Below are positions 18,394-28,025 of a DNA stretch of 64,000 bases, piece after piece (position 1 is the first letter of the stretch; each line of letters opens with the position of its first letter). The position numbers and the translations under genes were made by a program. The DNA lies in NCBI GenBank assembly GCA_003056425.1, contig PYVY01000002.1, positions 186,001-250,000 on the forward strand. The letters run 5' to 3'. The notes beneath the pieces are model-generated. The model ran no database searches. It worked only from the letters and a program-made list of their open reading frames with translations, and was not told where the DNA came from. Source of the stretch: Alteromonas indica (lineage in GTDB: Bacteria; Pseudomonadota; Gammaproteobacteria; Enterobacterales; Alteromonadaceae).

Positions 18394-20457
18394 TTATATT
18401 ACCGGCGCTGCTGCGCTCTGGTCCGCCAAAATTGTTTGTACCTCGCCTGGGGGCAACGGTGGGTTATAATAGTAACCCTGAATCACTTCACAGCCCATCT
18501 GCTGTAATATTGCCATCTGCGATGCGTCTTCTACGCATTCGCCTACGGTGGTCAGCTTCAGGCTTTTGGCTAGCATGACAATCGCACTGACAATCCCGTC
18601 GTTTGATTGTGAATGACCCAGATTACTCACAAAGCTGCCATCAATTTTCAGTTTGTCTACTGGTAACGTACTTAAATAACTAAGGCAGGAATAGCCGGTA
18701 CCAAAATCATCAATCGACACACTGATACCCAGTTGCTTTAGCTCATACAACGATGCCAGCGCCTGGTCAGTGGCACTGATAAATGTATTTTCGGTTAACT
18801 CAACTTCCAGCAAGGCGGGCGGTACGTTATGGCGCTTTAAAATATCTTCAATCTGAGCGGCGCTATCAGTTTGGGTAATAAAGCAGGCAGGTAAATTAAC
18901 GGCCACCGGGACTACCGGTAATCCGAGCGCAAGCCAGGTGTGAATTTGCGCGCAAACCTGATTAAGGATCCAAACACTTAACGGATTGATCAGCCCCGCT
19001 TCCTCGGCTACCGGAATAAATTCACCTGGGGCAATAGTCCCTTTAGCATCGTACCAGCGAATAAGTGCTTCAAGGCCGTGCAACTTATTGGTACCAGTGT
19101 AATATTGCGGCTGATAAACCATGGTAAAAGCATCATCAGTGATTGCCTGACGCAGTTTGCTTTCCAGCGATAAACGATTGATGGAATCAACCAGCATAGA
19201 GTCATCAAAAAAGCGCCAATGCCCGGGGCCACTTTGTTTAGCATGATACATGCTGGTGTCGGCATGCTTTAATAAGGTAATGCCATTAGTTTGCTGGTCC
19301 GGATAGGTCACCATGCCGATACTGGTAGAAATATGCAGCTTATTGGTTTGAATCAGCATAGGCTCATTCAAACTGGCGATAATGCGCTCAGCTAAGTGGA
19401 TGAGCTCATCCTGAAGCGTAAAATTTTCCACCATAATAACAAACTCATCGCCACCCCAGCGGCATACAGCATCCGCATGGTGGACGATTTCGGTTAAACG
19501 ATGGGCAACCTGAATAAGCACCTTATCGCCCGCATCATGGCCAAGGCTGTCATTTATAATTTTGAACCGATCAAGGTCAAGGAATAAGACGGCCAGTTGC
19601 GTCTGGCGCTGCTCTGCATTTTGTAAACCCTGTTCCAGCAACTCCACGAACAAATGTCGGTTGGGCAACTGGGTCAGCGCATCGTAGTTGGCGCGCTGGA
19701 AAAGCTGTTCGGTGCGCAGTTTTACCAAGCTTTCCAACTCGGTATTATGCGTTTCCAACTGGCGCTGGTGGTCCTGCACGGTAGCCAGAATATCATTTAC
19801 CCCGGTAAACAATTCGCCTAGTTCGTCCTGTCGGGCTACCGGTAAGCGGGCATCATACTTGCGGGTATGCGCCACCTGGGTAACTAACTGAATCAGTTTG
19901 TTCACCGGGTTGGTTAGCATGCGCTGTAAACGCCAGTTAAATAAATAAGATACCAGCATACTTACAATCAACACCCCCAGCACCACCATTAGCGCATGCT
20001 GCTGCTGGGCATCCAGTGAATCGGTGGTGGCAGAAAGGATTAAATATCCAATTAATTCCTGTTCAAATTCAATGGGCTCTACAAAGTAAAGTTTGTGGTT
20101 GCGAAATGTCGGCCCTATTGGCAAATCCTGGGGCGTTGTAGCGTCAATAACGCCCGCTCGGGAATAGCCTGCAAATAACGCATGCGTGGGTGTGTAGACC
20201 CGGGCAAAACGGGTACCTGGTAGCTGCGCTGCTGCCTGCAATAAATCATCGGTGGTCTGCGCATCGCTAAACAGTAGCGATGAACGGCTGGCCGAGGCCA
20301 ACAATGCAGACTGACTGCTCAGGGTATCTACCAGATTTTTTTTATAATCATCAACAAAACTGGAATAAAGTAGAAAAGCAACTAACGTCAGGGCCATAAA
20401 GTTAACCGACAATACCGCCAGTAACTGTTTGGTAAAAAACGAAGAGCGCCGGGTCAT
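18394..20457 (-). CDS. Membrane diguanylate cyclase/phosphodiesterase (HAMP-GGDEF-EAL)
   Basis: 687 residues. Two membrane helices (about 12-32 and 152-170) bracket a periplasmic sensor of the CHASE8/YfiN-like type. A HAMP linker, a short coiled coil, a GGDEF domain with intact signature (RWGGDEFVI), and an EAL domain with GLEALIRW and DDFGTGYS follow. Both active sites look intact, so it could make and degrade c-di-GMP; which dominates cannot be told. It overlaps the YfiR-like gene by 4 bp (ATGA). In the YfiBNR system, periplasmic YfiR represses the cyclase YfiN, and that relationship is the likely model here. Confidence 0.9.
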   Translation of the reverse strand: MTRRSSFFTKQLLAVLSVNFMALTLVAFLLYSSFVDDYKKNLVDTLSSQSALLASASRSSLLFSDAQTTDDLLQAAAQLPGTRFARVYTPTHALFAGYSRAGVIDATTPQDLPIGPTFRNHKLYFVEPIEFEQELIGYLILSATTDSLDAQQQHALMVVLGVLIVSMLVSYLFNWRLQRMLTNPVNKLIQLVTQVAHTRKYDARLPVARQDELGELFTGVNDILATVQDHQRQLETHNTELESLVKLRTEQLFQRANYDALTQLPNRHLFVELLEQGLQNAEQRQTQLAVLFLDLDRFKIINDSLGHDAGDKVLIQVAHRLTEIVHHADAVCRWGGDEFVIMVENFTLQDELIHLAERIIASLNEPMLIQTNKLHISTSIGMVTYPDQQTNGITLLKHADTSMYHAKQSGPGHWRFFDDSMLVDSINRLSLESKLRQAITDDAFTMVYQPQYYTGTNKLHGLEALIRWYDAKGTIAPGEFIPVAEEAGLINPLSVWILNQVCAQIHTWLALGLPVVPVAVNLPACFITQTDSAAQIEDILKRHNVPPALLEVELTENTFISATDQALASLYELKQLGISVSIDDFGTGYSCLSYLSTLPVDKLKIDGSFVSNLGHSQSNDGIVSAIVMLAKSLKLTTVGECVEDASQMAILQQMGCEVIQGYYYNPPLPPGEVQTILADQSAAAPVI

Positions 20458-20942
20458 TTGATTTTTGCCACTTTTAATAATTCAGAGCTAATGGTCAGGT
20501 TCAAACGCTCGGACTGGGCTGTATCAATTTCAAAACGCAGCCGGTTATGTTCCTGATAAAATGTAAACACCGCAGCTAGCCCCGGCGGTGCGGGAGCATC
20601 GGTAATAATCAGGGTGGCGGGCGTCAGTGCGGGAAAATCTATCTGCGGGCCAGGTAAATAAGCCAAATCGCATCGCGCAGCGGCGCTAAGTTCAATAATA
20701 CGTAAGTCATTGCGTTTGTCCCGGCCGGGTTTGCTGTTAATCAGAGCATGAAAAAAAGCCACAAAGTCAGTGGGCTGTTGTACACAAAATACTAAGGGTT
20801 GGGGGTGGTCCGCAGGCCAGCTAATAAAGCGGGTAAAATTATACATATAGGCCGCCTTTAATTTATCGACCTTCGGTAAAATCGCTTCCGCCGTTTGGAA
20901 CAAGCAAACACTGGCCACTGCGAAAACGAATAAGGCGCGCAT
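20454..20942 (-). CDS. YfiR family (DUF4154) periplasmic regulator
   Basis: 162 residues from the ATG at 20942. An upstream in-frame ATG at 20987 overlaps the preceding gene and would bury the signal peptide (MRALFVFAVASVCLF, cut near AEA). The family signature is the KAAYMYNFTRFISWP segment just after the signal peptide, and a mid-protein LIITDAP is also typical. YfiR proteins sit in the periplasm and inhibit a partner diguanylate cyclase; the partner is encoded directly downstream with a 4-bp overlap. A cysteine pair (FCVQQ and ARCDLAY) may be redox-sensitive, as in P. aeruginosa YfiR. Confidence 0.85.
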   Translation of the reverse strand: MRALFVFAVASVCLFQTAEAILPKVDKLKAAYMYNFTRFISWPADHPQPLVFCVQQPTDFVAFFHALINSKPGRDKRNDLRIIELSAAARCDLAYLPGPQIDFPALTPATLIITDAPAPPGLAAVFTFYQEHNRLRFEIDTAQSERLNLTISSELLKVAKIK

Positions 20943-20950
20943 CAGCAGGC

Positions 20951-22027
20951 TTAAAAAGAAGCCGAAAGCTGCAGGCTGGTGCGCCATACTTCTTTAGGCT
21001 GCGGACCATTGAGATTCTGATATAACGGCTTACCCCCATCCAGGGATATATTTAGCCAGTCCAGTGCTTTGTAGGTTAAGCCTGCCATTACAGTGATTTT
21101 TTGCCCGCCGTATAAGGCTGGGTTAGTAATACTGGCCGGGTAAGGGAAGGGCGCATCTAACACGATATCATTGTCCTGGCCGTGAATGGCATCAGCATGG
21201 CTAAGCTCGGCGCCGCCAAACACGGTAATCCGGGGGCTGGCCCGATAACTGTATTTAGCGCTCAATTCATAGTTATTTCCCAACCGGTAATGCCGATCAT
21301 TGGCGCCAGTACGCAGCATTGCCGAAAGGGCCAGGGCTATACTATGTTGGCCTTTGGTCTGATAACTGAGCTCCAGCGGAAAGTCGTATGTGCCCGACCC
21401 AAGCTGCATAGTATAAGGAAGTTGTTGATCGCCTGGTGCTCGGGGGGTATCGCCGGCTTCATCAATTGAGCCGGTGGGCAAACTCACCCCAGCGTTTAGC
21501 CAAACACGGGCAGAGGCCGAGTCATTAAGCATATAACCGGCGGTGATCACCATATCTCCCATCCCCTGCGACGCTATTTCGAATTCATTATAACCTGGTA
21601 CCGTACTGATATGGTCAGTGGTTTGTTTGATCAGCGGCAGTTGCAAGGCTAGCTTCACATTGTCGGCGTACTGATAGCCTAACTGCACAATTTGCGCGTA
21701 CTGGTTAATAACAGTGGGTACAATCGGAAAGTTACGGTTTGTACGCGGCGTATCTCCGCCCGTATACAGTACCGCTTTGAGCGGTAAGTCTGTTTCGTTT
21801 TGCCGGTAGCCGTCAAACTCCACTGCTTTGAACTGAACTGCTACACCTCAGCGCCGCATCGAGGGCTTACCAGATAGACCCTCATCAATTTCCGTGTCTA
21901 ATAAAGCCTGAAAACTCAACTCGGCAAATTCGGATGGCGTACTTTGCGCTGCTACTGTGCCACACCCTATAATACTGCATACGCTTACGTTAAACAGCTG
22001 ACCTGACAATTGTCGCAGTATGCCCAT
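20951..22027 (-). pseudogene. Outer-membrane beta-barrel protein (MetA-pathway/transporter-like), interrupted by in-frame TGA
   Basis: The frame runs 359 codons from the ATG at 22027, which has AGAGG 12 bases upstream, and is broken once by TGA at 21848-21850. Before the stop are a signal peptide and an EFAELSFQALLDTEI segment typical of mature N-termini in such operons. After it are 290 residues of alternating barrel strands ending in the aromatic LSASF, as outer-membrane proteins do. The GTG at 21823 has no ribosome site, so the long part is not an independent gene. It resembles Phenol_MetA_deg-type barrels. A TGG-to-TGA change (Trp to stop) in SMRRxGVAVQF would explain it. yfiR follows 8 bp later. 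Confidence 0.7.
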
Positions 22028-22327
22028 TGTTAATACTTACCTCTGTATTTCTGTTTTTGCGTAAACGTATTGGCGCCAACCTCTGCTGCGCTCAAATAAC
22101 AATTAAACGCTATACGGCCGTAAAAAGCGATAGGCTATTAGTCGCATCCTTATGATTCTTCATAATTTAGCCAAAATGCATATGGCGTGGCCCGCTCGCG
22201 ATGCTAGCTGGCAGAGCTGGCGTGAAGCGCCCTGGCATATTGATATGAAGCTTAACTAACATGGGTATTACAGACGAGCAGCTTTCTGGTAACCTCAGCT
22301 TTACCGTTTTTTGTACAGGATCCTTTT
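22028..22327. other. Divergent intergenic region
   Basis: 300 bp between the barrel pseudogene (-) and the reductase gene (+). It should contain both promoters, but no convincing -35/-10 pair is seen. A 35-codon Trp-rich frame at 22152-22259 is too short to support. Confidence 0.4.
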
Positions 22328-23371
22328 ATGCTTGCATTTGGCTACAAACAAACCAGTGAAACGCCTACTGAAGGGGCGCTCACCAGTATCAATATGGCGC
22401 GTCCCGTGCCGGCCGGGCGGGATATTCTCGTGGCGATTGAAGCCATATCGGTAAATCCGGTAGATACCAAAATTAGGCGTACCGCCGAGCCGGACGCCAG
22501 CGGCTTTAAAGTTCTCGGCTGGGATGCTGTTGGTACGGTGGTGGAAACCGGGTCACAGTGTAGTTTGTTCAAGGTGGGCGATAAGGTATTTTACGCAGGT
22601 GATATCACCCGAGCCGGCAGCAATGCCCAGTTTCAACTGGTTGATGAACGCATCGTGGGCCTTGCGCCAACCTCGATAAGCAGCGCCGAAGCAGCGGCTT
22701 TGCCGCTTACCTCGCTGACAGCGTGGGAATTACTGTTCAGTCGGTTACAGGTTCCCACCACCACTGAGGCGACCGGCCAAACCATTTTGATAGTCGGCGC
22801 GGCAGGCGGGGTAGGCTCAATCATGATTCAACTGGCTAAGCAATTAACCTCGTTAACGGTTATTGCCACAGCCTCGCGCCCCGAAACGCGAGACTGGGCG
22901 CTGAGCCTTGGCGCAGATAAAGTCATTGATCATAATCATCCGTTGGACGAAGAGTTAGCTCGTATAGGGATAAAAGATATCGATTATGTTGCCAGCCTGA
23001 CCCACAGTGATGTGCATTTTGAAGCCTGTATAAATGCCTTGAAGGCGCAAGGACGTTATGGCCTGATTGACGATCCTGGCCCGCTTGATATCAGTCTGTT
23101 AAAACGAAAAAGCATTTCGCTGCACTGGGAATTCATGTACACGCGCTCAATGTTCAATACAGATGATATGCAAGAACAGCATCGCATTTTAAACCGGGTA
23201 GCGGAATTAATTGATAACCAAACTCTGCGGACTACCGTGGGCGAGCACTTAGGCAAGATCACTGCTGAAAACCTATTGAAAGCACATGGTATTTTAGAGT
23301 CCGGCCAGGCTAAAGGTAAGCTGGTGCTGGAAGGGTTTATGCTGGATAAAAGCCATTATGATGAAACCTGA
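22328..23371 (+). CDS. Zinc-type alcohol dehydrogenase-like / quinone reductase family protein
   Basis: 347 residues, MDR superfamily (adh_fam_1 type). The N-terminal GroES-like fold has AISVNPVDTKIRR and GWDAVGTVVE; the Rossmann fold has the NADP-binding VGAAGGVGSIMIQLA. The structural and catalytic zinc cysteine/histidine sets of true alcohol dehydrogenases are absent, so it is more likely an NADPH-dependent quinone or enone reductase. Substrate unknown. It stands alone, with CAGGA 8 bases before the ATG. Confidence 0.85.
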   Translation: MLAFGYKQTSETPTEGALTSINMARPVPAGRDILVAIEAISVNPVDTKIRRTAEPDASGFKVLGWDAVGTVVETGSQCSLFKVGDKVFYAGDITRAGSNAQFQLVDERIVGLAPTSISSAEAAALPLTSLTAWELLFSRLQVPTTTEATGQTILIVGAAGGVGSIMIQLAKQLTSLTVIATASRPETRDWALSLGADKVIDHNHPLDEELARIGIKDIDYVASLTHSDVHFEACINALKAQGRYGLIDDPGPLDISLLKRKSISLHWEFMYTRSMFNTDDMQEQHRILNRVAELIDNQTLRTTVGEHLGKITAENLLKAHGILESGQAKGKLVLEGFMLDKSHYDET

Positions 23372-23462
23372 TGCCTGACGGGTAACCAAAATGCAGGTGC
23401 TTTTCACGGGGCTAATCTCAAGGTATGTGTATTTATAACCATGTACTGACTTAGTCCCCAGG

Positions 23463-23480
23463 GTGTCATCCAACTGACAC
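23463..23480. other. Inverted repeat upstream of the MCP gene
   Basis: GTGTCA, 6-nt spacer, TGACAC, about 50 bp before the MCP start. It may be an operator or a short hairpin; no regulator can be assigned. Confidence 0.3.
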
Positions 23481-23530
23481 AATGCACACGTTTAATGTCA
23501 TCTTTTTCAAGGTGATAGGGAGCCTGTGCC

Positions 23531-25150
23531 GTGAATTATACCAGTATTAGCCGTCTGGTTATGACCCCCGTGCTTATCGCGCTGATTGTGTTAGTTGCGC
23601 TGAACGCATCGTCCATCTACCAATCTTTTTCACTGCTACGCCATTTTGATAATCTGGAGAAAACCCTGGTTCAGGCTGAGCGCGATGTGAACCAGGCACA
23701 GGTGATGTTTAAGACCCAGGTACAGGAATGGAAAAATGTCTTGCTGCGAGGCCAGAATGCCCAGGACCGGGAAAAATACTGGCAGCGGTTTGTTCAGCGT
23801 GAAGCTGATATTACTCAGTTGTTTGCCCACATTCTGGATAATACTCACATTAGTGAGCAGGCTCGCGCAGATATAAAAAAGTTCACGGCAGCGCATCAAC
23901 GTATGGCCACCGCGTACCGCCAGGGCTACCAGGCGTTTATCGCCGCAGGTTTTGACCCCGCCGCAGGCGATAATTTTGTACGGGGGATCGACCGCGAACC
24001 TGCGCAGTTACTGGGGCGGGTAGAAGAGGAAATTGCCCGACAATCGCTGACTGCCTTTAACGCACTGCGCACCAACACCGCACGCATGTTGTGGCTTATT
24101 CTCGCCGGGGCGGTGTTACTCTCGTTAAGCTGCGTGTTTTATGTGGTGCAGCGTTTGCGGGCTCAGGTTATCCAGCCGGTAAAACATATTGCGCAATGTC
24201 TGGCAGCGCTGGCCAACAGCGATTACCGCTATACGTTGAACTATCGCAGCAAGCACGAATTAGGAATACTGGCCGACTCTGCCCGGGCCTTGCAAACCAA
24301 ACTTAACCAGTCGGTATCCATGTTACAGCAAGCTGAGAGTCAGATGGCTTTGGCGGTAAGTACGTTAGGTGAGGTTAGTGAGGAAATACAAAGCGGCGCT
24401 GTGGAGCAGCGTTCGTCCAGCCAGTCACTGGCAAACAGTACCGATAAGTTGAACCAGATTGTCGAAAGTCTGGTGGCGATAACCCAACAGGTGGCCACTG
24501 CTACTCATCGCTCACAAACCCAGGTTGCCAGCTGTTACGCCACCTTTGAAACTGCTAATGATGGGTTTCACCAGCTGGCGGCGACCGTCAGTGCTACTGC
24601 TGTCACAGTAAACGATCTGCAAAGCCGAAGTGCGAATATTCTTAAAGTTGTCAATGTCATCAATGAAATTGCCGACCAAACAAATTTACTGGCGCTAAAC
24701 GCAGCTATTGAAGCGGCCAGGGCGGGGGAACATGGGCGCGGTTTTGCGGTGGTGGCTGATGAAGTCAGGGCGCTGGCCGCCAAAACCCAGCAGTCTACCC
24801 GCGAGATAAACGATATTCTTACGGCTTTTGAAACCCAGGCGGGAAGCGCAGTAGCAGCAATGAATAAAGGCAAAACACTGTCTGAGAGTAATGCCGAATC
24901 AGCCTCGGTCGCGCTGCAAACGCTTAATCAGGTGGTGGTGAATATTCAGCAAACAGCGAGTGTAGTAGACGCGCTAAATTCTGCTGCTGACGAGCAGGAA
25001 CGGGTACTACAGGATGTGGAAAAAGTAATACGGCACGTGGTAGGTTCAGCCGAGCGTTATCATAGATTATCGCAACGTGACGATATTTCAGGGGCGATGG
25101 GCAGCATGGCAGAAAATGTTGAGAAAGTGGTGGCTTGCTTGACCCGCTAG
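23531..25150 (+). CDS. Methyl-accepting chemotaxis protein
   Basis: 539 residues with a GTG start. One membrane helix at about 10-32, a periplasmic four-helix-type sensor to about 185, a second helix at 188-207, a HAMP region, and a cytoplasmic methylation/signalling coiled coil. The hairpin tip reads [20 protein letters not shown], the invariant CheA/CheW contact. The N-terminal sensor has the [12 protein letters not shown] pattern seen in several marine MCPs. The ligand cannot be predicted. No other chemotaxis genes are nearby, which is usual for MCPs. Confidence 0.92.
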   Translation: MNYTSISRLVMTPVLIALIVLVALNASSIYQSFSLLRHFDNLEKTLVQAERDVNQAQVMFKTQVQEWKNVLLRGQNAQDREKYWQRFVQREADITQLFAHILDNTHISEQARADIKKFTAAHQRMATAYRQGYQAFIAAGFDPAAGDNFVRGIDREPAQLLGRVEEEIARQSLTAFNALRTNTARMLWLILAGAVLLSLSCVFYVVQRLRAQVIQPVKHIAQCLAALANSDYRYTLNYRSKHELGILADSARALQTKLNQSVSMLQQAESQMALAVSTLGEVSEEIQSGAVEQRSSSQSLANSTDKLNQIVESLVAITQQVATATHRSQTQVASCYATFETANDGFHQLAATVSATAVTVNDLQSRSANILKVVNVINEIADQTNLLALNAAIEAARAGEHGRGFAVVADEVRALAAKTQQSTREINDILTAFETQAGSAVAAMNKGKTLSESNAESASVALQTLNQVVVNIQQTASVVDALNSAADEQERVLQDVEKVIRHVVGSAERYHRLSQRDDISGAMGSMAENVEKVVACLTR

Positions 25151-25206
25151 TCGCTTTCTGGCAGCGTTGGCGTTTGTATTTTGTTTTCGCCGGACAGCCC
25201 TGACTT

Positions 25207-26130
25207 ATGATCCCGCTTACTTTTCACCCTGTGTATAGTCAACTGTCTTTACCGGTACGCCACCGTTTTCCAATTGAAAAATATCAGGGTATTTATGATG
25301 CATTGCGCCAAGCCGGGGTGCCTGATACTGCTTTTGTTCGTCCCACGCCGGTTACCGTCGAAGCCCTTTGTGCTGTTTACCAGCCAGCTTATGTCAATGC
25401 GCTAATCAATGGGCAGCTGGATACCAAAGCAATGCGGCGTATTGGTTTCCCCTGGTCTGCCCAGCTTATAACCCGCTCCCTGACTGCTATTGGTGGGACG
25501 TGCCTGACTGCAGCTAACGCGCTTGAGCATGGTATAGCACTTAACCTGACCGGCGGATATCACCATGCCTTTGCTGATGTTGGTTCCGGCTTTTGCTTAT
25601 TTAACGACTTATACTTGGCCGCCAAAACCCTGCAGCAACGGCCCGGTATTGACAATGTACTCATTATTGATTGCGATGTGCATCAAGGCGACGGCACGGC
25701 CCACCTGGCTCAGGACGATAGCAGTATTTACACTGTATCGCTGCATGGGGAAAAAAACTTTCCGCACCAAAAGCAGCAATCTGATATTGATTTAGGTTTG
25801 CCCAAACACTGCACTGATGCAGAATATCTGGATACGTTGGATACCGCGCTTCATGTAGTGGCACGTCACTTCAGCGCAGACGCCGTGCTGTATGATGCTG
25901 GCGTCGATATTCATGTTAACGACGATTTAGGTTTGCTGGATATCAGCACCGCGGGCATTCGCGCCCGGGACGAGATGGTCATTCAATGGTGTCAGCGCCG
26001 CGGTTTACCAGTAGCTTGTGTGATCGGTGGCGGCTATCAGCGCGATATTGACGCTTTGGTGACGGTGCATCTGCAACTGTTTCACGCCGCGGGTGTTCTG
26101 GCCCCCGATAGTTACAAAAACATCAGCTGA
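25207..26130 (+). CDS. Histone deacetylase family protein (acetylpolyamine/acetoin-type amidohydrolase)
   Basis: 307 residues, arginase/deacetylase fold. The active site is visible: the paired histidines in GGYHHAFAD, the zinc ligands in DCDVHQGDGTA, and a further Asp in the YDAGVDIHVNDDLG segment. Bacterial members deacetylate acetylpolyamines or other acyl amides; the substrate here is unknown. The last 19 bp overlap the convergent pldA gene. Confidence 0.88.
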   Translation: MIPLTFHPVYSQLSLPVRHRFPIEKYQGIYDALRQAGVPDTAFVRPTPVTVEALCAVYQPAYVNALINGQLDTKAMRRIGFPWSAQLITRSLTAIGGTCLTAANALEHGIALNLTGGYHHAFADVGSGFCLFNDLYLAAKTLQQRPGIDNVLIIDCDVHQGDGTAHLAQDDSSIYTVSLHGEKNFPHQKQQSDIDLGLPKHCTDAEYLDTLDTALHVVARHFSADAVLYDAGVDIHVNDDLGLLDISTAGIRARDEMVIQWCQRRGLPVACVIGGGYQRDIDALVTVHLQLFHAAGVLAPDSYKNIS

Positions 26131-27125
26131 AAACCAATTCCGATGCGTTCCTGAGACCGGTCGTAGTCAATCAGTGAGTCGCCATAGCCATTGAAGTACT
26201 GGAGTAATAATTCGTAGCGATCTGAAAGTGGATAGGTCAGGTTCATCTCTATGCTACCGCGGTTAGTGCTAAAATTAACATTATTACGCAAGCGGGCAAG
26301 TAACTTCACTTTCCCAATACGGGTTCCATAGCCAATTTCCACCCGCCCATAATAATCCTGGATATTGGGATTATCATCGCCGGTAGGATCGTCCTCGTTG
26401 ATCTTTTCATCTTCGGGAATACGGTACCAGGTTTTAAAATAGTAAATATCATCGTAATCAGAGAACAACACGCTAGCATATAAGCGGTTCCAACTACGCG
26501 AACGCAAACCCGACTGGCCGTTAGACATGTGATTAAAGCCAACCTGAAACGCGTTAAAGTCGTAGCCCAGTACACTGATGTCCGCTTCTTTCATGTAGAA
26601 AATTTCGGGCTCGTAGTTGGTTTCTCGAAAGGGTTTGGAAACCTGGGAATTATACAGCTGCCAAAAGGAGGTAAGTGTAAAGCCAAAGTACACGCCATCA
26701 GTGGTATCATTTTGCAAGTACAGCGGCAGTTTGACACTTAATTGAAATTTCGCCTCGGTATTATCAACATTGTCGGCTGTCAGGTCCTCGTTACCCACCG
26801 AATTGGGATTGGTAACATAGGTAACCGGCAGCACAAAATTAGGATGGTGCTGTGAAATAACAAATAAGTTATTTAATGCCTGCCGGTCAGCTTTAAAGCG
26901 TGAACTAAGAATGCTGGGAGCCTGTTTCAGGTTTTCAGCTTGTTGCGCACGCGGGTCTTGCGCCGATGGTTCATTTTGCTCAGCTGGCGGAGGGGCAGGG
27001 CGCGCTACAGCAGAAGGGCGAATAGCATCAGCCTGCCAGGCTGATGACGCTGTAAATGGCGCTGCCGTTACGCAGGGGGCCAGCAAACAGAGTGTAGTGG
27101 CGGTCCAAACAACGTGTTTTAACAA
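26112..27125 (-). CDS. pldA: Outer membrane phospholipase A (OMPLA)
   Basis: 337 residues. A signal peptide (1-21), a Pro/Ala/Gln-rich spacer to about 70, then a 12-strand barrel ending in aromatic FQLMFL. The OMPLA catalytic triad is plain: H199 and S201 in GFNHMSNGQSG, and N213 in SWNRLYA. The H-x-S and S-to-N spacing is the same as in E. coli (144 to 156). The enzyme hydrolyses phospholipids that flip into the outer leaflet and needs Ca2+ and dimerisation. Compared with E. coli it has a longer N-terminal spacer. Confidence 0.93.
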   Translation of the reverse strand: MLKHVVWTATTLCLLAPCVTAAPFTASSAWQADAIRPSAVARPAPPPAEQNEPSAQDPRAQQAENLKQAPSILSSRFKADRQALNNLFVISQHHPNFVLPVTYVTNPNSVGNEDLTADNVDNTEAKFQLSVKLPLYLQNDTTDGVYFGFTLTSFWQLYNSQVSKPFRETNYEPEIFYMKEADISVLGYDFNAFQVGFNHMSNGQSGLRSRSWNRLYASVLFSDYDDIYYFKTWYRIPEDEKINEDDPTGDDNPNIQDYYGRVEIGYGTRIGKVKLLARLRNNVNFSTNRGSIEMNLTYPLSDRYELLLQYFNGYGDSLIDYDRSQERIGIGFQLMFL

Positions 27126-27142
27126 GGTGGTGCTCCCACAAT

Positions 27143-27982
27143 TTAAAAGTTGATGGTTAACCCTTCAGATGCCGCCATCATATCCAGCGGTGATTCTGCC
27201 GCTTCAATAAAACGCTGACAATGTAGCACCACTGCATCAATATCATCATCCGTTCGCTCAGGGTCATGGCTGTATAGGGCCAGTCGTTTGGCATTACACG
27301 CCATTGCGAGTTTCACCGCTTCTTCTGCTACCGAATGACCCCAACCCGATTTCGCCGGCATATCTGATAGCATATATTGCGCATCATGAATGATTAAGTC
27401 GGCATTGCGGGCAAAGTCGACGAACGACAAAAAGTCGGTTTCTTTACGGTACGGCGGATAAAGTTCGTTATCCGTCATATAAACCACTTTAGCACCATCT
27501 GCACAAAGTGCATAAGCGCTGCCTTTACCAGGATGATTCATGGGCAGCCGTGTCACAGTAGCATTGCCGATGTTCCAGTTATCAATATGCTCCGGTACCG
27601 GTTTTATCTGAATATTCGATAGCAGGGCACTGGAAGGAACCGGAAAGACCGAGCCCTGCATTTGCCTGATGATCTGGTCGTGCTCGGGCAGGGTGGTCAG
27701 TCCGGGAGTGATATTAATTTCGCGGTCTTTTTGATAAATCGGCGCGAAAAAAGGAAATCCCTGGATATGATCCCAATGATTATGCGTAAGCAACAAATGT
27801 ATCGGCGTGGTTTTTTTAATCAACACATTGCCTAATGGACGAATCCCGGTACCGGCATCAAATATGATGTCAGTACCGTCGTTCAAGGCAACATGTACGC
27901 AAGCCGTATTTCCACCATAGCGCACAAAATCTTTTCCCGGCGTCGGGATCGATCCGCGTACACCGAAAAAGGTTAGCTGCAT
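27143..27982 (-). CDS. MBL-fold metallo-hydrolase
   Basis: 279 residues. The start MQLTFFGVRGSIPTPG and YGGNTACV are typical of the RNase Z-like beta-lactamase subgroup. The metal-binding HxHxDH is THNHWDHIQG; later ligands include the His in MNHPGKG, the Asp in HDAQY and a C-terminal SHDPERTDDD. Such proteins include phosphodiesterase-like and cyclic-nucleotide enzymes, but no substrate can be named. It lies 17 bp upstream of pldA and downstream of proS on the same strand, and may be cotranscribed. Confidence 0.85.
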   Translation of the reverse strand: MQLTFFGVRGSIPTPGKDFVRYGGNTACVHVALNDGTDIIFDAGTGIRPLGNVLIKKTTPIHLLLTHNHWDHIQGFPFFAPIYQKDREINITPGLTTLPEHDQIIRQMQGSVFPVPSSALLSNIQIKPVPEHIDNWNIGNATVTRLPMNHPGKGSAYALCADGAKVVYMTDNELYPPYRKETDFLSFVDFARNADLIIHDAQYMLSDMPAKSGWGHSVAEEAVKLAMACNAKRLALYSHDPERTDDDIDAVVLHCQRFIEAAESPLDMMAASEGLTINF

Positions 27983-28025
27983 GTTTCCTCCTGCTAGCTA
28001 AATTGACAGCCTAAAACAGTACTTA

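Noticed and set aside
20951..21823. Treating the 290-codon barrel frame as a complete gene
   Set aside because: Its GTG start lacks a ribosome site and a signal peptide, whereas the in-frame upstream part has both; better explained as an interrupted gene.
21848..21850. Selenocysteine recoding of the TGA in the barrel gene
   Set aside because: No SECIS-like hairpin is evident directly after the codon, and the position is expected to be Trp by context.
22152..22259. 35-codon Trp-rich frame upstream of the reductase gene
   Set aside because: Too short, no clear ribosome site, no recognisable family; could be a gene remnant but not supported.
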